Notes: generated from the letters alone by a model not told the origin. 64,000 nucleotides of DNA from Megamerina dolium (GCA_963854835.1 OY978527.1:42730040-42794039), one strand, 5' to 3'. Positions 1 to 13,140 are shown, counted from the stretch's first letter. Made by a program: numbers and translations.

Positions 1-428
1 AAGAATAATAAGTACATGTTTAGCTTACCTACAGATTAACTACACTTGTCTGTATGTTACTTGAATTGATTTATCAAATTTTTTGATCATCAATTATTTT
101 TAGATAAAAGGTGAATTAAAAAAGAATTTACGTTATTTTTGCTAGTAGTTATTGGCTTATATTTCCTTTAAACTTTCTAAAGGGATTAAATATTTGACCC
201 AAAGTAGCGGTAAATTAATTAATGGTAGTCCGTCTACTTCGGAGAATACCGTAGAAATAAATTTTCTCAGACACTCAGCCAGGAGATGACCATTACATTT
301 ATTAGGATACTTGATCCGATGAAAAGTGAACCCCGTGAACCCTTTTATCTGAAAGACTTGCAAAAATTGGGGATATTAGTTAGCCCTCAATCTCAGTAAT
401 TAATTTCTCGACTCTGTTAAAGTAAGCT

Positions 429-715
429 TCAATAATGTTTTTTATTCGCTTCTCTCAGACTTAGACAGATGCGAAGAAAGTGTTTCACCATTTTTTCCTC
501 CACTTTGTAACCACAACTCCTGCAAAAGCCTCTGTGGAGACATGGTATGATAAAATGCACCATGAGCACTCCTACAAAAGTTTTGAGATCTCCACTACTA
601 ACTCTTAAAAGAGTGTTAGCTTTTCGTTGGTTTAGCTTGAGCCACAACAGTGGTCCACATACTGTGATCATTGTCTGATTATACACATGGTTTTTTCCGA
701 GAGAGTAAGCTCTCT
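429..715 (-). pseudogene. LINE RNase H-side C-terminal fragment
   Basis: Read on the minus strand, this stretch encodes a decayed C-terminal tail of a non-LTR retrotransposon polyprotein. The visible landmarks are a segment like 'LLRVSSGDLKTFVGVL', where family members usually have an L-T-G-H-C motif, then the Cys/His-type end 'FCRSCGYKVEEK' followed by 'HFLRICLSLR'. This matches the usual CxxC...H...C tail of I/Jockey/R1-type elements that carry an RNase H domain. Here the T-G-H-C is changed (V-H-F-I). No RT domain lies alongside. The continuation towards base 157 is open but I do not recognise it. The clade is uncertain and the call rests on motif spacing only. Confidence 0.5.
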
Positions 716-2640
716 GATATGTGTCATTCGTGTGATTTGTGCAACTAGCATATATTTCAAAGACATTTTATATTTTTATTCTATCAAATGAAATGCCTAC
801 TCCTATACGTATATTGATTTTAGATCCCCCCAACATGACGGTGAGTTTACACCCTGCTAGAAAAGCATCAGCTTCACATACTTATTCTTTCACAAAATGT
901 GCAAGTATATAAGATAAATTCAATAATATTTTAACCTATCATAATTTCATATTCCACAAATATACCATTTAAATCATTATTATTTAATTTTTTTTTACTA
1001 TTAAACTTAATTTAAAGATATAATCATAAAGATTGAAATAGAAGAAGGAGCTAGAACTTTAGCAAATACAATTTTTTAGTTCAGTGGTCTAATTGCACAA
1101 AATACGTGTCATTTTGCGTTAGTAACGTTTCATAAAATCTGAAGTTTATTTCTTTGTGACAAAACAGCATATAAATTGTATTCCAACGAATGAAATGCTA
1201 ATTATGAGAAGGAAGATAAAACAAGCCATCAACTATTTTAAAATATTTTCTCTGTGAAGAATTTTATTTCACATATTTCACATACCGAAAAATTTGGTAC
1301 AATTAAGTTTTTAACATTCCAGCATTTGTGTTGCTTAATTTCGATATACAAGTACGATATATGAACTATGTAAAAACAAGTTCAAGATTTTCTTTGATTT
1401 AATTCTTTTTAATTGATTTAATTGCAATTTAATTAAGTTCATTCCAAAATGTAACAATAATTAAATAATTGTTTATTTAATGTAAGATTATCTAGGGTCA
1501 ATTTTATGTTTTCTTTAGTTCATTCATTGGAATTGATTTAGATGTACATTCTTCATCATATTTTTAAAAAAGTTTAACTTTAGAATTGTTCATAGAAATT
1601 TCACCATTTTATTTTTGCCATAATAATTCTGTTCAACTATAAACCAAGAACAAATGAAAGCCTAATAAAATCATAACGAATTCTATGACTTTATAAAAAT
1701 TCCAAAACGGCCATAATACGTATTTCTTTAATTTTTCAATTTGTCTTAAAACCTTGGTTGTACTATGTATTTTATGTTGTCCATTTCAATCTTTGGTTTT
1801 TTTTTTTTGTTATTTGACATATATTTCCGTATATATTAATTTTGTGGCGCACAGCTTAGTATTAACATCTTCTTCAAGGCATTAATCATGTTTTTCTTTC
1901 TAAATAGAATAAATCTATCATTAAGATTCTAATTCTATACTATTCTTATAACAAAAAATGAAATCAAAAGACTTCACTTCAATTCAAATTCATCCTTGAT
2001 TATTTCCACTGAAATTTTATGAAATTTAACATTTCGCTCTAATTACGTATGGTTTAATTGTAAATAATATTAAAATCATTCATAATTAAAAAGCAGCATA
2101 GTCAAAAGTTCAAATGTATACATTTCTAACCTTGAACCAAATTAAACTAATGCTATAAATCGATATTGGATTACCTCCATACAGCGCTTATAATAACTAC
2201 CACTATGGTAATATGAGTATTCTAATAATTTATGCTATTCAAATTTTTAAAATTACATCGTTTAGAATTGAATATAGGCCACTTAAGTATTACATGAAAT
2301 CTACTTGATTAATCCATTAGTAGTTGGTTATGTTATGATGTTAATTTCCCATTAAAAATATCAAAGCGAATTTTAATAATATTGAAGGTTAATTACAATA
2401 TAATTTATTATCATAAATTTATATACTTATTTCCTCTTGATATTCTTCAATAGTTTAGTTCTAATAAATAGAAATGACAATACAGCATAATTTGTGGAAC
2501 ACGGGTCAAATGTGATAAGTTCCAATTTCAAAATATTAAAGTAGAATGTAAAATCTTTCGCATGTACTGAGTTGTTTATATTAAAACACAGTTTTGTTTA
2601 AATTAATGAAATCGTTGAACGTAAAATTATTCTTCTTACA
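711..2640. other. AT-rich stretch, no recognisable gene
   Basis: This is very AT-rich DNA with short homopolymer runs, for example a run of T near 1798-1809. I see no long open frame, tRNA-like box pair or terminal inverted repeat. Confidence 0.5.
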
Positions 2641-3490
2641 CTTTGGGCGGACAACTGGATGCACTGAATGTACACCACCATAATTAGGACAATTGTAACC
2701 TATGCTTCAGTGGTATGGTGGCCTAAAGTTACCAAAATATCAGCAATCTGTGAATGCAATAAACTTCAAAGACTTACGTGTCTATCTCTAACCGCGGCTG
2801 GGAAATCTTGTCCCACAGCTGCACTTGAGGCTCTAGTAGGACTCCTACCTCTAAACATTCATATTCAAAAATCAGCATCACTCAATGCCATTTGCATAAA
2901 CTTTTTTCACAGTTCAACTTCGAGTTCAAGTGGATATGAAACAATCATGAAAAATATACCAATATAGAAATATGTTCTACCTTTGATGCCATGCCGCAAG
3001 AACTACGCTATCGCTGGAGCTTCTCCACAATCATTCCAGACAGACTGGAATGGAAAACGAATAGCAATTTAATACCTTCAAAACATAATTACGTTTGGTT
3101 TACAGACGGATCGAAGACAGACGAAGGTACAGGCGCCGGGATATACGGTCCTAATGCCCGCATATCTGTCACAATGGGCTAGTAGCTAACACACAGAAAT
3201 ACATGCCATAGAACTTTGTGCACGTCATCTACATGCCACAGGGCTCAAAGGAACGCGTATTCCTTTTTGCTCAGACAGCCAAGCTGCCATCAAATCTCTC
3301 TCCTCATGGGAGTTCTCCTCAAAACCAGTCACCGAATGCTTCCTTATCCTACAAAAACTCTCTATGCGAAATTAAATAACATTATGCTGGGTGCCGGGGC
3401 ACAACGGAGATCTGGCTCGTATTCTCCCCTGACGGGCCCAGAATCTTTCTGCAGTATAAGCTGGGCATCTGTCAAATGATGTCACAACCC
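2640..3490 (+). pseudogene. LINE RT C-terminus and RNase H domain, broken
   Basis: Degenerate plus-strand coding remnant of a non-LTR retrotransposon with RNase H. The first part (from about 2665) reads 'IIRTIVTYASVVWWPK' and then 'KLQRLTCLSLTAAG', the usual region after the RT domain in R1/LOA/I-type elements (YGS-V-W, N-x-x-Q-R, T-x-P-T-A-A-L-E). The RNase H domain starts near 3097 with 'WFTDGSKTDEGTGAGIYGP', which holds the first catalytic Asp. It continues, in other frames, through 'CSDSQAAIKSL' (about 3270) and 'CWVPGHNGD' (about 3391). Several frameshifts and stops separate these pieces. The coding sequence is interrupted near 3490 by a SINE and resumes at about 3709. Confidence 0.75.
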
Positions 3491-3708
3491 TTGTGACATC
3501 ACTTTTTCTGAGCTTTGTTACAGAGTTCTTTTAGAAGCTTTTTCATGGCAAATTGTTACTGTCGGAAGAATTGCCAATTGCTTGCCGACAGGTGGATACC
3601 ATTCGAAAGAAAAATCTTTTCGATATTAAATTTGTTATGCATCAGCCGGAGATTGTACCACGACCTACAGATCAGAAGGCCAACACACTAACCACTGAGC
3701 TACGGCAC
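3491..3708 (-). mobile_element. tRNA-derived SINE (copy A), inserted in the LINE
   Basis: On the minus strand this starts with a tRNA-like head at 3708 (GTGCCGTAGCTCAGTGGTTA). It contains an A-box-like TAGCTCAGTGG and a degenerate B box near 3650-3660, followed by a body shared with the copies at 13425, 18469 and 35079. A shared landmark is the segment containing GGCAAGCAATTGGCAATTC read on this strand. The copy lacks the distal 3' body seen in the 18469 copy. It splits the LINE RNase H region from its Cys-rich tail, so it inserted later than the LINE. I could not define a convincing target duplication. Confidence 0.75.
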
Positions 3709-4140
3709 TTATACAAATATCTACTACAATGAAAAAATTCGACAGGTCTCCGCCAAGCGAAAACCCTCATCTGCTTCGATGCAAATCTTGACAGAATTAG
3801 TCTTAGCAGAACAAACCTACGCCTAATAACCGGCTATCTCTCAGGACATAACTGGTTAAAATACCACTTCCACAAAATGGGTCTATCCTCTGACACGGAG
3901 TATAGGCTCTGTCTAGCGGAGGATGAAACAGCGACCCACATCTTTTGCGAATGTCCGGCCTTGGCCAGATTTCGCCTCAAATACTTTCAGCTGAGTTTCC
4001 AGCTTCAATCATCAAAAGATCGACAAGATCAATTCTATCCTTCATTAAAAACGTAGAGAAGATTCTAGAGTCGTAGACGGGCTTGGGTACAAAAGATCTC
4101 GTTTGGTCGCAATGCCCGTAACACTTGTGGTTGCCCCTAA
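3709..4140 (+). pseudogene. LINE C-terminal Cys/His tail (continuation)
   Basis: This is the continuation of the LINE coding remnant after the SINE. One frame reads 'LRLITGYLSGHNWLKYHF', then 'MGLSSDTEYRLCLAEDE' and 'HIFCECPALARFR'. That is the standard C-terminal G-H-x-x-L ... C ... E-T-x-H-x-x-C-x-C-P-A-L pattern of RNase H-bearing LINEs of the I/R1/LOA group. The spacing is right, but the first Cys of the C-x-x-C pair appears to have one partner missing. After about 4055 the frame ends and a short 3' untranslated stretch runs to about 4140. I see no clear A-rich tail. Confidence 0.75.
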
Positions 4141-4778
4141 ATAAATATCCTACCTACAAATAAATATCGAGATATTTCGAAGAAATTTAGCATAAACAAT
4201 CTAAGCTCCAAAAGTGCGGACACTTGGAGAAGTGGGGAACAGAAAATGTTACGAATCTGTTAGTAGAGATTTCTAAGAAAATTCGCTAAATCAGTCAATA
4301 ATGATTTACAATTTTCAATTGTGAATGTGTTGTGCACTTTGGCTATCTCAGCTTTGGCCATTTTAATTTGATCATCCAAATAAACATATTTACATCGAAT
4401 AGATGCTAACAAGACAACACTATCTGATACATAAGAACATTATATTAGTAACACAATAGTTACAGTAGCATTTAAACAATGGTACCTTGAAAGAAAAGCG
4501 AAACTGTTTACAAATTCATACTGATTTCAAAAGAAAAAAACAAAAAATAGCCTTCACATTTTTCTCTTTCTTTTTTGTTATGCCCAGAAAAAATATATCT
4601 CTTTACTGTTGCACTTTTCACCGTTCATACTACATATAATCCTTCCACTAACGCATTTCTGTGTTCACATTTTCTGCTTTCAGTGTGCATTCTTTGCATG
4701 TGCAGTCAAAATAATCGTCAAGATTTCCTTCTTGTATTTTTCAGCATATATGTATGAATTGTCGCATTTTCCCTTCGG

Positions 4779-4805
<27 letters not shown>
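4779..4805. repeat. (AT)n microsatellite
   Basis: About 13 perfect AT dinucleotides. Confidence 0.95.
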
Positions 4806-4809
<4 letters not shown>

Positions 4810-6354
4810 CATGAAGCATCAATTGTTGTTTCGCGTGCAAAGTGCAAAGCAATACTAAGAAGGACAATGATTCGTAACGGCTACATATATGTACGAGTAT
4901 TTGTTGCATGCAGTTGTTCCAGATAAAATATAAGCGATTTCACTTTAACTTTTGAATTGAGGAAGAAATTCATACAAACATCAGTATTCGCATCAACAAC
5001 CACGCCAACGCTACTGCTCTCATCATGATATGCTATGAACTATTTCTTTTATTATTGTTGTTCATTTTAACATACTTCTATAAAATGCATAACGAAGACG
5101 ATGTACTCATGTGTATGTATATTTAAGCACTTTATTTTTACTTACATACGATGATTATAAGTGTGTCACTGTGGCAAGGTCAAGGAAAAAATGTACCATT
5201 AAAAGCTGGCAAGCATTTATTCTTTTTAATATTATTTCTGATTGTTTCTTTTGTTATTCTTTTCAAGATACTTATATATTTGTATTGTATTTTTATTTTC
5301 AAGATATTCTTTACTTATTGTATATTTTTACCTACATATGTAGGTGGATGTTGTAAAGGAATTTCATTCAATTTAACTTTCGTAATTTCAAGAGAATATA
5401 TATAAGAAGTAAGTGTAGGACATGGACAAGAATTGTTTGTTATATTTTAATAAATATATTGAAAGAAAAACAATGGTTGAGGATAGCTCGAAAGGTATTG
5501 CTAAATGTTTGTTCATATATCTGCAATTACTCTGAATCCGCGATCCTCTGAATTTCGGTCAATGAAATAATGGTAAAATTGGTCTCAAAATTCATAAACT
5601 TCCCAGAAGAATAGTATGTAATGTTAAAAATATGCGCAAAATTCACTAACTTAACAAATCAAATGCAAAAAAAATACCATATTTACACATATACATTTAT
5701 GGTAAGTGTATTGCGACAGTATACAAAGAACCTTTACGAAAGAATATAAGAATTTGATAACGCTATTTATCCTTGAAATATTTTTCTTTTTATTTCATTT
5801 CTCTTTTTGTTGTTGTTGTATTTTTATTTCCCTTTTATATATTATTTTATTTATTTTTATTTTTTTTAACACAATTTTTTTTTTTTATTTATCTATGCAA
5901 CTTCCAAACATTCACCGTTTTATATGAATACGCAGCGGTGAAGATTTTTTCATATTTTTGATTTTTCATTTCTTTTGTTTTTTAGTTTTTTTTTCTGTTT
6001 TCATTCTCTTATATTTATTATGATATTTATTTTATCATACTTTTCTTTTGAACATATCTTTAAGACACTATGGGGCATTTCATGAAGCGTAACATTTTTC
6101 TTCTGATATATTCTTATTTACTCATTGTTTTATTTCTTATTTTTTAATATATATCGTTTGCAAAAAGAAAAATTTACCCCAAATTGAAATTTAACCTCAG
6201 CATGTAGTATATGTGTGAGGTGCATGTTTGTGATCGTAGGACATGGTGGCTTATTTCAATGCTTCAATATTAATAAATTATGACAGTCTGAAGCAAAAGC
6301 AAAACATAAACAAAAACAATCATCATGATTATGATTATTAGAAATAAATTTGAA

Positions 6355-6378
6355 TTTTTTTTTTTTTTTTTTTTTTTT
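6355..6378. repeat. Poly(T) tract, 24 bases
   Basis: Uninterrupted T run following TTTGAA. It could be the reversed A-tail of an old retroposon, but no body is recognisable to its left. Confidence 0.9.
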
Positions 6379-9300
6379 GTGGTGTGGTCAATGTCACAGA
6401 CTACAGAAGAATATGAAAATTGTGAATTCACTACCCTAAGTAGTTCTATTCAATTGGGTCATACAATCACGCCGATTTAATTGTTTATAAAACTTTCTTT
6501 TAGTACTAATAAATCGTGAATGAATAAATAAAGAAATTTTTATTATTTAAGGTTCAGATATTATATACCAATGTCATGCCATTATCGAAAATTGAGAGAA
6601 ATATGACAGTTCACTTCAAATGCCTGATCTTCTGGTGTCCAGATGTGTTCAATCTTAAGGTACAGCAAAAAAAATTATCATGCAAGAGTAACACGTATAT
6701 TATACAAAAAAAAAAATACTTTATTGGTTTTGTTGGAACGATTAGTCGCTCGCAGGCTCATAAGTCAAATAGTTATTAGAAGGCAAATATTTCATCATTT
6801 CGCCCATGGTTTCGTTAGTGTGTTTTTCCAACTGTCTTGGAGGACATTTTTTTATTTTTTTTTTTTTATATAGTTTTGGTTACATACTACAAAGTCTGCG
6901 TAGAATATTCACTGCCAAATGCTCAGGCAAAGTTGTTTGTATTTGACCATTATCAATGGCTATGGATGTTTCTATCTCATGGTATAACACACGTTTATCC
7001 GATTCATTAATTTCTCGACAACATTAATGCTTCTTGAAATAATCTTCAAGGTCTTTTTTTTTTTGTTCTTTTCTTGGATTAAAATTGTAACACTTTTTTA
7101 CTAAACTTCTCGGCTTTACTTTACTAAGCTTCTTTTACCATTCAAACATCAAATTTTATGAATTCACACATTCTACAGTTGTCATCTAGTAGCTATTTCT
7201 AGGGCCACTTAGGATTAATTATATACACAGATATGCTTCACTTATATGTCTAATTATTTATTAACATTTATGCGCTTTATAAAGTGTATCCCTAAGCATA
7301 AGTGCAAAGACATTTCTAGTCTACTGACCTAACTGATGCTCGATGCACGTACGAATTAAAAGCATATACTAAACATATTATTGTATATGAATATATTAAG
7401 GGCTTAGTGGGTTTGTTCAATAAGTGAAACAACATCGAGAACTTCAGTACCATCAAAAAAGCAATGGAGTACGCTTTGCAACAGAGCAACAGCGATAAGG
7501 GTAATTTACTCTGACAAGTTTAGTGCTATCAAAGCATATAGATGATGAGCCTTTGCTTTGTATATTGTCGTTGTAATATTGTTGTAAGTGTTAAACTATA
7601 TTACAAACGATTTCAAATTAGTATCCTCTGAGCAAACACCTACATAATAAGATATACCTACCTGGATACACACAGTCACACCCAGTATGCATTCAACACA
7701 AATGATAGTAATTTGTGCAATCGTACATACGATATTGCAATGAAAATGCAATGCAATTTAAATACATCAATTGCAAGTATAATAACAGTGTGATGTTTAG
7801 GAAAGTAGTAGAGAGCGGGGTTAGTTGGCCTCTGGTCAGGCTAGACTGCATGTTCAACAATAACAACAGTCTCTCTCTATGAAATTGTATATTTTAGTGG
7901 GAGGTAAATATATAATTGTATTTATACTTGATGGTTTTTGGGAAAATCGAAATGAGTTTGTTTATGATTAGTATTATGAATATAAGGTATTCATAATTCA
8001 AAGAAAATTCCATTATCATACTAAGTAATCATCGATTACGAAATGGAAAAAAATAGACATGCAGTCCACTCTCCCCTACACACTGCATAAGCATATTGTT
8101 GCAAACCGAACAACTTTAATTAAATTTTACGCTTTGATTGCATTAACGATAACTAGAGTAAGTAAAACAATCAATCATTTCCCTTATTCATCAAACATAT
8201 CAATGAATTTTCCAACTTATGGTTTTAGAAAAATAAGCTGCATAGCTGCATAATATTTTTCATTTTGATAAATATCAATTGGGAAAATTGGTAAAATGTA
8301 ATAATAAAATTTAGATTATTTCAGAATGTTCACATCCGATTTATCAATCAAAAATATTCCTAATTGGAATGAAAATGAATGAATACAAACAAAGGCTTTC
8401 TTGTAATTTCAGTGTTAAATTTAAAATAGAAATAGGTACCTACAGATCCAATTGAAAATTTATTAACAATTTCGTCCGGTAGATAAAATCATTAGTTATC
8501 AATGAAAAAATGGCACAAGTGTTCAGAGGTGGTTTTGCTATCTATGTATCTCTTATCATAAGAAAACCTATAGATATTTATAGTTATGAAAGCCTAATCA
8601 TTATAAAAGATAATAAATCCGTGAGGAGGACTTTTATTATATATTTGTATCTATGCAATGATTCGTTGATTTTGAGGCTGATATTTGCATGCCTCTATCG
8701 AAATGCTACACGATATTGATTCAATTTAAAGTACTTGCCCCTATATTCATGCCTTACAGAATACAAATATAGTTTTATTAATATCTTGCTGCGTATGCAT
8801 ATACACCTACATATTAATATGAATATTTCATATTGCTGTAGCCGAATGTGTATTAAACGCATAAATAGACACGATATAGATGCACTGAAATTTGTAAGAT
8901 AATTTAATGAGCTTTATTCATCTAAACATTCATTTAATATTTTCTACAACAAATTGAAATGGTCGATATATTAAGCCTTGCACGAATTTGCATTATAAGA
9001 ATTTAGAGAACACAGTACAAAAATCTTCTTCGTTTAATATGAGTAGTGTGCCAGAGGTTGATAATATATTTTTTTGTCATATTTAAAGTTTATATTTGAT
9101 TTTAATGAAATTAATATTCACTATAGGTATGGGAGTGATATAGACTATAATCGTTTTCACAACCACTTCCATATCCCTGGAGCAGCCGAAGCGATCTTAT
9201 TGAAAGTTTGCACGGTTCATTATTCTTAATATGGATGGTCGGTTTCGTAGTTTGACCACCCAAAAAAATTTATGAAAATTAAATGCTTTTGAACGTCTAA

Positions 9301-10741
9301 CGTGTCATCAGCCTTCAATTATTGGATAACCACTGATTTGATTATATCTATATCATATCTTGGGAAAAAAATCCGTTGAGCAACGAGTTACAATATATAC
9401 AGTGGTACAGGGTGGTGGAGAGTACATATATCCCTCATGTCATGTTGTAAAATTTTTATAATTCGTATACATTTAAGTGTCACGCATAAGGAAATGTGGA
9501 TATTTATGCTGTTTAAGTAATTTTATTCAAATTTACCAAAACACAAGATATTTAATTAAATTAAAATTCATAAATACTAAATATGCCTCTTTAAATGTAC
9601 GTCATCATTGTCAATCAAATATAATATTAAGTCATCATTATAAAAGGTAGACATAGATTTTAAGCTTTATTAAAACATGATAATACTCCCATATGTAAAT
9701 ATAAGTATATGTCTGAACTCTTTACGATAGGGCAAAATATCAAAAACAGTAAAGTCGCCTTTCACCGTCAAGAAAATATTTTTGAAAATATGCTGATAAT
9801 TTTTTCTATGAAGAATTTGTTTATATCTCTGTTTAAGAAATACTTACGTGCACTCTGGTAGAAGAACAAGGCAGAAGTAAATATTATATTTAAAACATTT
9901 AATTGTATTTATTAATTTAAGTGCCATTTTCGAAGCAAAGTTGCTTTAAAAGAGCCAATTTGACTATTTATTGAAAAAGATAATTTTAATTTTTATTATA
10001 TTTCAATCTTAATTCCTTAAAAAACTTATTCATTAACAGTCAATAAGATATTTTGTCATAAGTAAAAATTATGAGGTGTCAACACAACAATCCTAACAAT
10101 CAAACAATCAAACGTTTACCCAACAAAAAAAGTAAAATAAAAATTCATATAGAAGACCTACGTTTGCTGATTGGACATACAAAAAATTCCATTTATTTTT
10201 CCATTATTTCGACATAATAGAAATATCATTTCCATTTTATACATATCGTTTTAAAATTGATAAAATTTCATCCGCTCTCATTTTATACGCAGTTAATGAT
10301 CACCGTTCAGAAAATGCTCATAATTTTTATTAAGGGGTTTAAAATTTGTGAATTTCTTCAATTTGTACATAGTAAGTTTATAAGGCAAAACAAAAATTTA
10401 TTTGTTAAATACTTACTTAGAAGAATATTTTTGAAGCTTTTTTGTTTGCTGGCATATATCCTGTAGTATATGTATATACAATTTACAATATATAGTACAT
10501 TGGTATTGATATGTAAAGAACATGAATAACGTGAATTGCTTATCATCGTCAATTGAGTATCAACATTAATAGCAACTACCTTTTGTACTAATTTTGAATT
10601 TGATACTTGTATTGTTGGACACCTTCTACGTACCATCTACTCATATTTCCGCAAGCCATTAGTGACACAAACATATTCTAGTAGCTTTGATAATCACTAA
10701 AATTGCTACTGGCAAATCACCTAACTCTTGGTATGGATGTG

Positions 10742-10760
10742 CGTTGTTGTTGTTGTTGTT
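10742..10760. repeat. (GTT)n microsatellite
   Basis: About six GTT units in a GAT/GTT-rich region. Confidence 0.9.
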
Positions 10761-11308
10761 AGTGATGTTATGAGTACTGGCGTTAATAATATAATGATGA
10801 TGAAAAACAGAAAGAAGTTATTCAATATACATACAAACATATTTACTTACATATAATGTATTTCATAATGATGTTACAGAATAACGATGATGATAACGAG
10901 GTGTTGTTTTTGATCAAATCAATTCTTAAAGTGTATCTATGACAGATGATAGACATAATAAAATGATAATAATGATACTGACGATGGTAATGATGATTCT
11001 TGATCATGCTGATTCATACATATATGCATGTGTACTATAATAACTGTGCCGAAAGCAACAGTTTTCACTCTGGACGAAGTAACAATATTCATTTAAGACC
11101 TTTGTTATTCATGGAAAGAGTTTAAACTTTTTCGCACTGGCTTGAATTCTATTGAATTAGTGAATTTTTAATGAATTATATTCTCATTCTACCTTAATAT
11201 CGAATTATATTATCTTTTGTTTTAAGTGACGGACAAGGAAGCCTGAAATGTTGCCGAGCAATACCAATACAATACCACTTGGTTGAACGGTTGAATTATA
11301 AGTACTTG

Positions 11309-11318
11309 ATATATTTAT
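11309..11318. repeat. Left target site duplication of RTE-like LINE
   Basis: ATATATTTAT here is repeated exactly at 13131-13140, immediately after the LINE tail. This fixes the left insertion border at about 11318/11319. Confidence 0.75.
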
Positions 11319-13130
11319 ATATGGAAAGACGCGAGTGTGAGGAGATAGAGATGTGCACCGACAAGAATGAGACTCGAAAATTCTTTGAAAAGATCAAGCG
11401 CGTGAGTGGAGGTTTAAATCCCGCAGCCTCTTCTTGTCGTGATGGAAATGGGAATCTGGTTACGGATGTCCAGAGTGTACTGAGCCTATGGAGGGAACAC
11501 TTCTCCACGTTACTGAATGGCGATGCTACGAACAATTCCGCCAGTGGAGGAGAATGCCCGATAACCACAATTACAGATGATGGTGTTGATGTTCCACCAC
11601 CCGACTATGACGAGGTTGAAACGGCCATTTTAAGGCTGAAGAACAACAAAGCTGCAGGTGCTGATGGCCTGCCTGCCGAGTTGTTTAAGACCGGAGGCGA
11701 TGAGCTGCTCACCCGCATGCACCAGCTCATAAGCAGAATATGGTCGGATGAAAGCATGCCTGATGATTGGAGGCTCAGTGTTCTCTGTCCTGTACATAAA
11801 AAAGGAGACCCCACAATTTGCGCCAACTACCGTGGAATAAGTCTCCTGAGCATCGCGTACAAGGTTCTATCGAGCGTACTGTGTGAAAGATTGAAGCCTA
11901 TGCTCAGCAACCTGATTGGACCTTATCAGTGTGGCTTCAGACCTGGTAAATCCACCATCGACCAGATTTTCACACTGCGCCAAATCCTGGAGAAGACCCA
12001 AGAAAAACAGATCGACACACACCACCTATTTGTTGATTATAAAGCCGCTTTCGACAGTCCGGTAAGGGATTACCTCTACGCAACAATGTCTGAGTTCGGT
12101 ATTCCTGCAAAGCTCATTCGACTTTGTAGAATGACACTGCATAACTCCCGTTGTGCAGTGAAAATTGGGAAGGACCTCTCCGCACCGTTTAATACCGAAC
12201 GGGGTTTCAGACAAGGTGATTCGTTATCGTGCGACTTCTTCAATCTTATTATGGAGAAAATAATACGAGCTGCTGATCTACGACATAATGGCACTATCTT
12301 CAACAATAGTGTCATGCTGTCATAGTGTCATAGTGTCAACACGCGAGCAGTCAGTTCAGCATTTTCTGAATTGGAACGAGAGTCACGTCGAATGGGTCTT
12401 ACGGTGAACGAGGGCAAGACGAAGTACCTAGTGTCTACAAACAAGTAGTCCCGGCGTCTTGGACAGCACGTCACTGTTGACAACTACGCTTTTGAAGTAG
12501 TAAGGGACTTTGTCTATCTTGGAACCAGCATTAACAGCAGTAATGACGTCAGCTTGGAGATCATGCGTAGGATAACTCTTGCTAACAGGTGTTACTTTCG
12601 GCTGGGTAAGCAATTGAGAAGTCGAGCCCTCTCTCGAAGAACGAAAACTACACTCTACAAGTCTCTCATCATGCCTGTCCTAACATATGGCGCTGAAGCC
12701 TGGACAATTTCCACCTCGGATGAGCGAATACTTGGAGTTTTCGAGAGAAAAGTCCTACGCAAGATCTTTGGACCTATTTGCGTTGGTGGCGAGTACCGAA
12801 TAAGGTACAACGATGAGCTGTACGAGCTGTATGCCGATATTGACATAGTAAAGCGCATCAAAATCCAGCGACTGCGCTGGCTAGGTCATGTCGAGCAAAT
12901 GGAAGAACACGCTCCAGCTAAGAAGGTGTTATATTCGGAACCCGCTGGAGGACGACGCAAAAGAGGAAGACCAAACCTCCGGTGGAAAGACCAAGTACTG
13001 GAGAACCTGACGGCGCTTGGGATTTCTAACTGGCGCCAGCTAGCGAAGAACAGAGATGGCTGGCGAAGCATGTTATTTTCGGCCTAAATCGATATTCGGT
13101 TGTTATGGCCACATAAGTAAGTAAGTAAGT
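11319..13130 (+). mobile_element. 5'-truncated RTE-like LINE
   Basis: Non-LTR retrotransposon insertion bounded by exact 10-bp direct repeats (11309-11318 and 13131-13140). It begins inside the coding region, so the endonuclease domain is absent (5' truncation). It ends with a short 3' UTR and an (AAGT)n tail, ACATAAGTAAGTAAGTAAGT, just before the right duplication. A tandem-repeat 3' tail instead of poly(A), a short 3' UTR and the C-terminal protein style are typical of RTE/BovB-type elements, although I did not place the clade rigorously. Degraded relatives of the same family lie at 52801-53400 (minus strand) and 22818-22853 (tail only, minus strand). Confidence 0.85.
11321..13087 (+). pseudogene. 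Reverse transcriptase of RTE-like LINE, inactivated
   Basis: This is the coding remnant of the LINE. In one continuous frame it shows the RT core: 'NNKAAGADGLPAELF' (about 11641), 'ANYRGISLLSIAYKVLS' (about 11823), 'PYQCGFRPGKSTIDQIF', and 'FVDYKAAFDS' with the first catalytic Asp (about 12030). It then shows 'ERGFRQGDSLSCDFFN' (about 12196). After 'NNSVML' the expected Y-A-D-D block is missing. It is replaced by a short CATAGTGT repeat and a TAG at 12323-12325; a second in-frame TAG is at 12446-12448. The frame then continues with 'DFVYLGTSIN', 'YGAEAWTIST', 'RLRWLGHVEQM' and 'GRRKRGRPNLRWKDQV'. The ATG at 11279 lies in flanking DNA, so the first residues of that longer frame are not from the element. 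No active enzyme can be made. Confidence 0.85.
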
Positions 13131-13140
13131 ATATATTTAT
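13131..13140. repeat. Right target site duplication of RTE-like LINE
   Basis: ATATATTTAT, identical to 11309-11318, directly after the AAGT tail. Confidence 0.75.

Larger units (their letters stand above)
4141..11308. other. Long AT-rich stretch with simple repeats only
   Basis: About 7 kb with no gene or transposon I can recognise. It contains an (AT)n tract, long T runs and trinucleotide-rich patches such as GTT near 10743 and GAT/AAT near 10790-11000. Open frames in 5.1-6.9 kb translate to Phe/Ile/Tyr-rich strings typical of T-rich DNA. A stretch at about 9120-9420 is less AT-rich and might be an old repeat, but I cannot name it. Confidence 0.45.

Noticed and set aside
157..363. 68-codon minus-strand frame next to the LINE tail
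   Set aside because: No recognisable motif, and it does not read as a continuation of the LINE tail; kept only as adjacent sequence.
5111..5961. Several 60-85-codon frames in T-rich DNA
   Set aside because: Translations are low-complexity Phe/Ile/Leu/Tyr strings with no conserved pattern.
9120..9420. Possible Tc1-like remnant
   Set aside because: Composition differs from the surroundings, but I could not find any transposase motif in the three frames I tried.
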